This document shows positions 61,477-64,000 of a DNA stretch of 64,000 bases, piece after piece. The notes below the pieces were generated by a model. That model did no database searches. It worked only from the letters and a program-made list of their open reading frames with translations, and was not told the origin of the DNA. Location: NCBI GenBank assembly GCA_024138015.1, contig JAMXBB010000007.1, positions 86,976,482 to 87,040,481 of the forward strand, written 5' to 3'. How positions within the stretch are numbered: the stretch's first letter is position 1; every line of letters starts with the position of its first letter. The stretch is from Lumnitzera littorea. Its lineage: Eukaryota; Streptophyta; Magnoliopsida; Myrtales; Combretaceae. The position numbers were made by a program, and so were the translations under genes.

Positions 61477-62028
61477 AGGTAAGCATCATCTGCTAAGTGA
61501 GCTCATTGTGCAACCAAATGAGCCTAGACTCCTTACGAATTAGCTTCCTACTCGTTGCCAACTAAAGCTTAGTCACGGGTAGCCATAGACCTTATTGGCT
61601 ACTGGCGTAAAAAAAGATCGGATTGCCGATCTCTTCCATTCCGTTACTACTGCAGGATGTTATCTTGCCCAGTATAGGCATTTGAAACTTTGAGGTAGTG
61701 AGTTTGTACACTGTGGCACTTTACTTCATCTAAGTAAGTGTGAAGTTTGTTCAGGTCAGTATCGCCTACTAGGTGAGCTCATCCTGCAACCAAATGAGCT
61801 TGGACTCCTTGCGAATCGGTTTTCTGCTCGTTGCTAGCTAGAGCTTGGTTGTGAGTAGCTGCAAACCTTGTTGGCTGCTAATGCAACGGTAGATCAGGTT
61901 GTTGATCTCTTCCATTTTGCTGCTGCTGCTGGATGTTATCCCGCCTAATGTAGGCATTTAAAGCTTTAGGGTGGTATGTTTGTACACTATGGTGCTTCGC
62001 TTCGTCTAAGTGAGCGTGGAGCACCCTG
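61477..62028 (-). repeat. 276-bp tandem duplication in element F gag region
   Basis: AGGTAAGCATCATCTGCTAA at 61477 and AGGTCAGTATCGCCTACTAG at 61753 begin two matching segments (CAACCAAATGAGC, GACTCCTT.CGAAT, GATCTCTTCCATT, GGATGTTATC, TTTGTACACT). The 276-bp period is 92 codons, so the duplication would keep the frame. Confidence 0.88.
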
Positions 62029-62232
62029 TTCTGCTCAACATACTACTTAGTTGGGTGCTCCATGTGCTTTAAGCATTCTTCCAGCATAACTCTTGGGAGG
62101 GGCTAGTTGCCCCCAGGTTAATTGTTCACCAACGATTAATTTCCTTGCTTGTCGCATTAAGATATGATGTCAAAAGGCTTAATGTGGGTATGTGTGTTTG
62201 GTGTGTTTAAGATTTCGAGTGTAAGAATTCTT

Positions 62233-62253
62233 GTTCCCATAAATGGTGCCAAA
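62233..62253 (-). other. element F primer binding site
   Basis: GTTCCCATAAATGGTGCCAA on the plus strand reads on the minus strand as TTGGCACCATTTATGGGAAC next to the 5' LTR. It is a decayed form of the TGGCGCC...GTGGGAA site usual in Tat elements. Confidence 0.7.
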
Positions 62254-62256
62254 TAT

Positions 62257-62744
62257 TGTTTCTTAGTTCTTGCTGGTAGTCAATTAAGGTCTATACGTAT
62301 TAGGCTTGCAAAATAACATACAATGAGAGGATACTAGGGGGTTGTCCGACGTGACCATTCCGATACTTAAGTTAGCAGTGGCTCTCGTGAGTATAGAATA
62401 CGTGTAGGTAATATGTAGGCTTAGAATGCAAAGTGTGTACAGAGGGTTACCGTTAGGCAGTGGCCTGATATATATAGTAGAATAGAACTGGCAGTTGGAG
62501 ATCAGTTGAGAGGAGAGATCTTCTCCCAAAAGTTTAGAAAGTGGGACTGTTATGCCTAACGTGTCTCTAATATTCAGGATGTAACTATTTTATTCTTATC
62601 TTGTAGATTGTGGCTGTTGCAGTGCTTTATAGGCCTAAGCGATTTAGGCCTAGGCCCGAGGCCGATGGAGGTAAGCTTGAGGTGGCGAGACCTAACGAAT
62701 CTAGTTGGGCTTAAAGGGTCTATGTTCAAAATACCTTATCAACA
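62257..62744 (-). repeat. element F 5' LTR
   Basis: On the plus strand it runs from TGTTTCTTAG to CCTTATCAACA and matches 56690-57161 throughout. A minus-strand TATA-like run (CTATATATATC) lies near 62470-62480. Confidence 0.9.
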
Positions 62745-64000
62745 CATATTTTACGTAATTATCACCAATATATTCTCAACTAATAATGTAGTTTTTCTTT
62801 TCATATGTATTTTAATTAATTGTGGGAACGATAACTATTTGTATTTTAATATCAACATTTATATTTTAATAATGCATAGTTACAATAGGAGATAGCCTTA
62901 CATACATATATATTTGTGTAATACAATATTATGTTATAATTTGATATAATGTTATATATTTAACAATATATGCATAAATAATCTATTATGTTGTATATCT
63001 TTAATATAATTAAGCTTATAGAATTCATTGTATAATTTTATGTTACAAATAAAAATAGCTATTATTAATACAATTAAATTTATAAAATTCACTCGATTTA
63101 ATTCTTGTATACGCAGCTCAGGTGCGCCAGTTGGTAATATGATTGAAGGGCAAATATTTTGATTATATAATAAGAAATAGCATAGAATATTCTATGTAGT
63201 AGTTGATTGCATTATATTAATATATACATATTATAATGTTATAATGAAAGTTATCATCTCACTAATAGTAAAAAGTGTCTATCATTAGATATACTAGTAA
63301 ATCTTGCATCCGTGATGTATATATAAATTTTAAAATATCAAGCATTTAAAATATTAATTATGATACTATTATGTACTTATTTACATGTTAGACCAATGAT
63401 TAAAAATAAAGTATATAAAAGTTCCCGAAAAATATTGACAATATTTGTATTTCATAACAGCATCAATCACTAATTGTAGTTGTCTCATACCATTAATCAC
63501 CATTTAAAGTCACTATATTCTTAGGATTATTATATTAAACATTTCATCATTGTGAAAACTATACTACAACATATATAATAAAATTGTCATAATTACATTT
63601 TTGGCTAATAAACACTCGTTGAAACTAAAACAGAATATCCACCAAACATCCATGAACTATTGACTCCTTCTTTGTATTCGTACACATTAATTTAGAATAA
63701 CAATACTAAAAAATGAGTAAGTCATTCTAGACTATCACAAAAAGAGCAAACACTAACATCTATAGATGCAGCACATTGATAATTAATAATGAGTTCATTA
63801 TATAAATACAACATCTTTAGGGCTATTATGACAAAAATTGTAGAAATTTTGAAGTTCGATAAAATAGAACCATATAAGTTTCTGAGTCACTAATAACTCT
63901 TCAAAATAGTAATCTTATATATTCTCTTTTTCATACGCGTCAGGACTATCTTTACATCCTCTCATCAAGCAAAATTTCGGATGCAGTTGATTGTCTTTAC
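62745..64000. other. AT-rich intergenic DNA, no gene seen
   Basis: No frame worth calling. The segment CTCACTAATAGTAAAAAGTG at about 63257 repeats a phrase found at 54417, which suggests a dispersed repeat. Confidence 0.6.

Larger units (their letters stand above)
59459..62230 (-). pseudogene. element F gag remnant, interrupted by a hAT-type insertion
   Basis: The minus-strand capsid core is read at 60080-60445: KAFPSTLRKAV, FNHLPDNSISTFDKLARKF and later LSIQPLGDFFRSFVKSK. The N-terminal part of gag lies right of 61256, where a 276-bp segment is duplicated. The core is split by the DNA element at 60454-61247. Several stops are present. Confidence 0.75.
56690..62744 (-). mobile_element. element F: Tat-type Ty3/gypsy element lacking integrase
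   Basis: Its LTRs lie at 56690-57161 (3') and 62257-62744 (5'), about 470-490 bp and similar throughout. From the right on the minus strand the order is 5' LTR, primer site, gag, protease, RT, a short tail, polypurine tract and 3' LTR. RNase H and integrase are missing: only about 560 bp lie between the RT thumb (57740) and the polypurine tract. A hAT-type element sits in gag. No clear TSD was found. It is non-functional. Confidence 0.88.

Noticed and set aside
56685..62749. A TSD for element F
   Set aside because: The flanks gttat and catat do not agree well enough and the left LTR terminus has decayed, so no TSD is claimed.

Overview
This is a transposon-dense window from a flowering-plant nuclear genome. 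One conserved intron-containing gene, a receptor-like cytoplasmic kinase of the CRCK family, lies on the + strand at 48652-52484. Almost everything recognisable elsewhere is LTR retrotransposon, mainly Ty3/gypsy of the Tat/Ogre lineage, in several layers of nesting. Species cannot be read from the sequence. GT-AG introns, AT-rich intergenic DNA and abundant Ogre/Tat elements point to a medium or large dicot or magnoliid type genome.

Layout. 1-2444 (+): decayed chromovirus-like pol, with a possible LTR after it (2893-3176) and a 470-bp tandem duplication (3177-4116). 5650-11411 (-): decayed Tat-type element G (pol, gag, 104-bp repeats downstream of pol), with its 5' LTR starting at 11448. 12681-45900 (+): a 33-kb nest built on an old Ogre-like element A. 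A has LTRs of about 2.5 kb, no visible gag-pol, and a 3' untranslated tandem-repeat array. Inserted in A are: a 3.1-kb solo LTR (14701-17798) in its 5' LTR; a reverse-oriented solo LTR D (21989-28485) in its repeat array, itself carrying another solo LTR C (24287-26976); and a nearly complete 13.9-kb Ogre element B (28817-42672), also in the repeat array. Target-site duplications (TSDs) support most of these joins: atagc/atagt for A, gggtg for B, gcttc for D, ctatt/ccatc for the first solo LTR.

45901-48651 is AT-rich intergenic DNA before the kinase gene. 52485-56689 is intergenic. 56690-62744 (-) is a third Tat-type element F with a recognisable LTR pair. F lacks integrase and carries a 794-bp hAT-type DNA element flanked by an exact 8-bp TSD. 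62745-64000 is AT-rich with no gene seen.

How it fits together. The kinase is the only gene likely to make a product: seven exons join without a frame break into 513 residues, with signal peptide, membrane segment and complete kinase motifs. All retroelement reading frames are interrupted. The clearest unusual signals are the tandem-repeat arrays that three separate Tat/Ogre elements carry downstream of pol, the gag-pol-less element A, and the all-in-one-frame stop-codon pattern of element B. No CRISPR, tRNA or rRNA was seen. All boundaries were read by eye; no alignment or database search was run.
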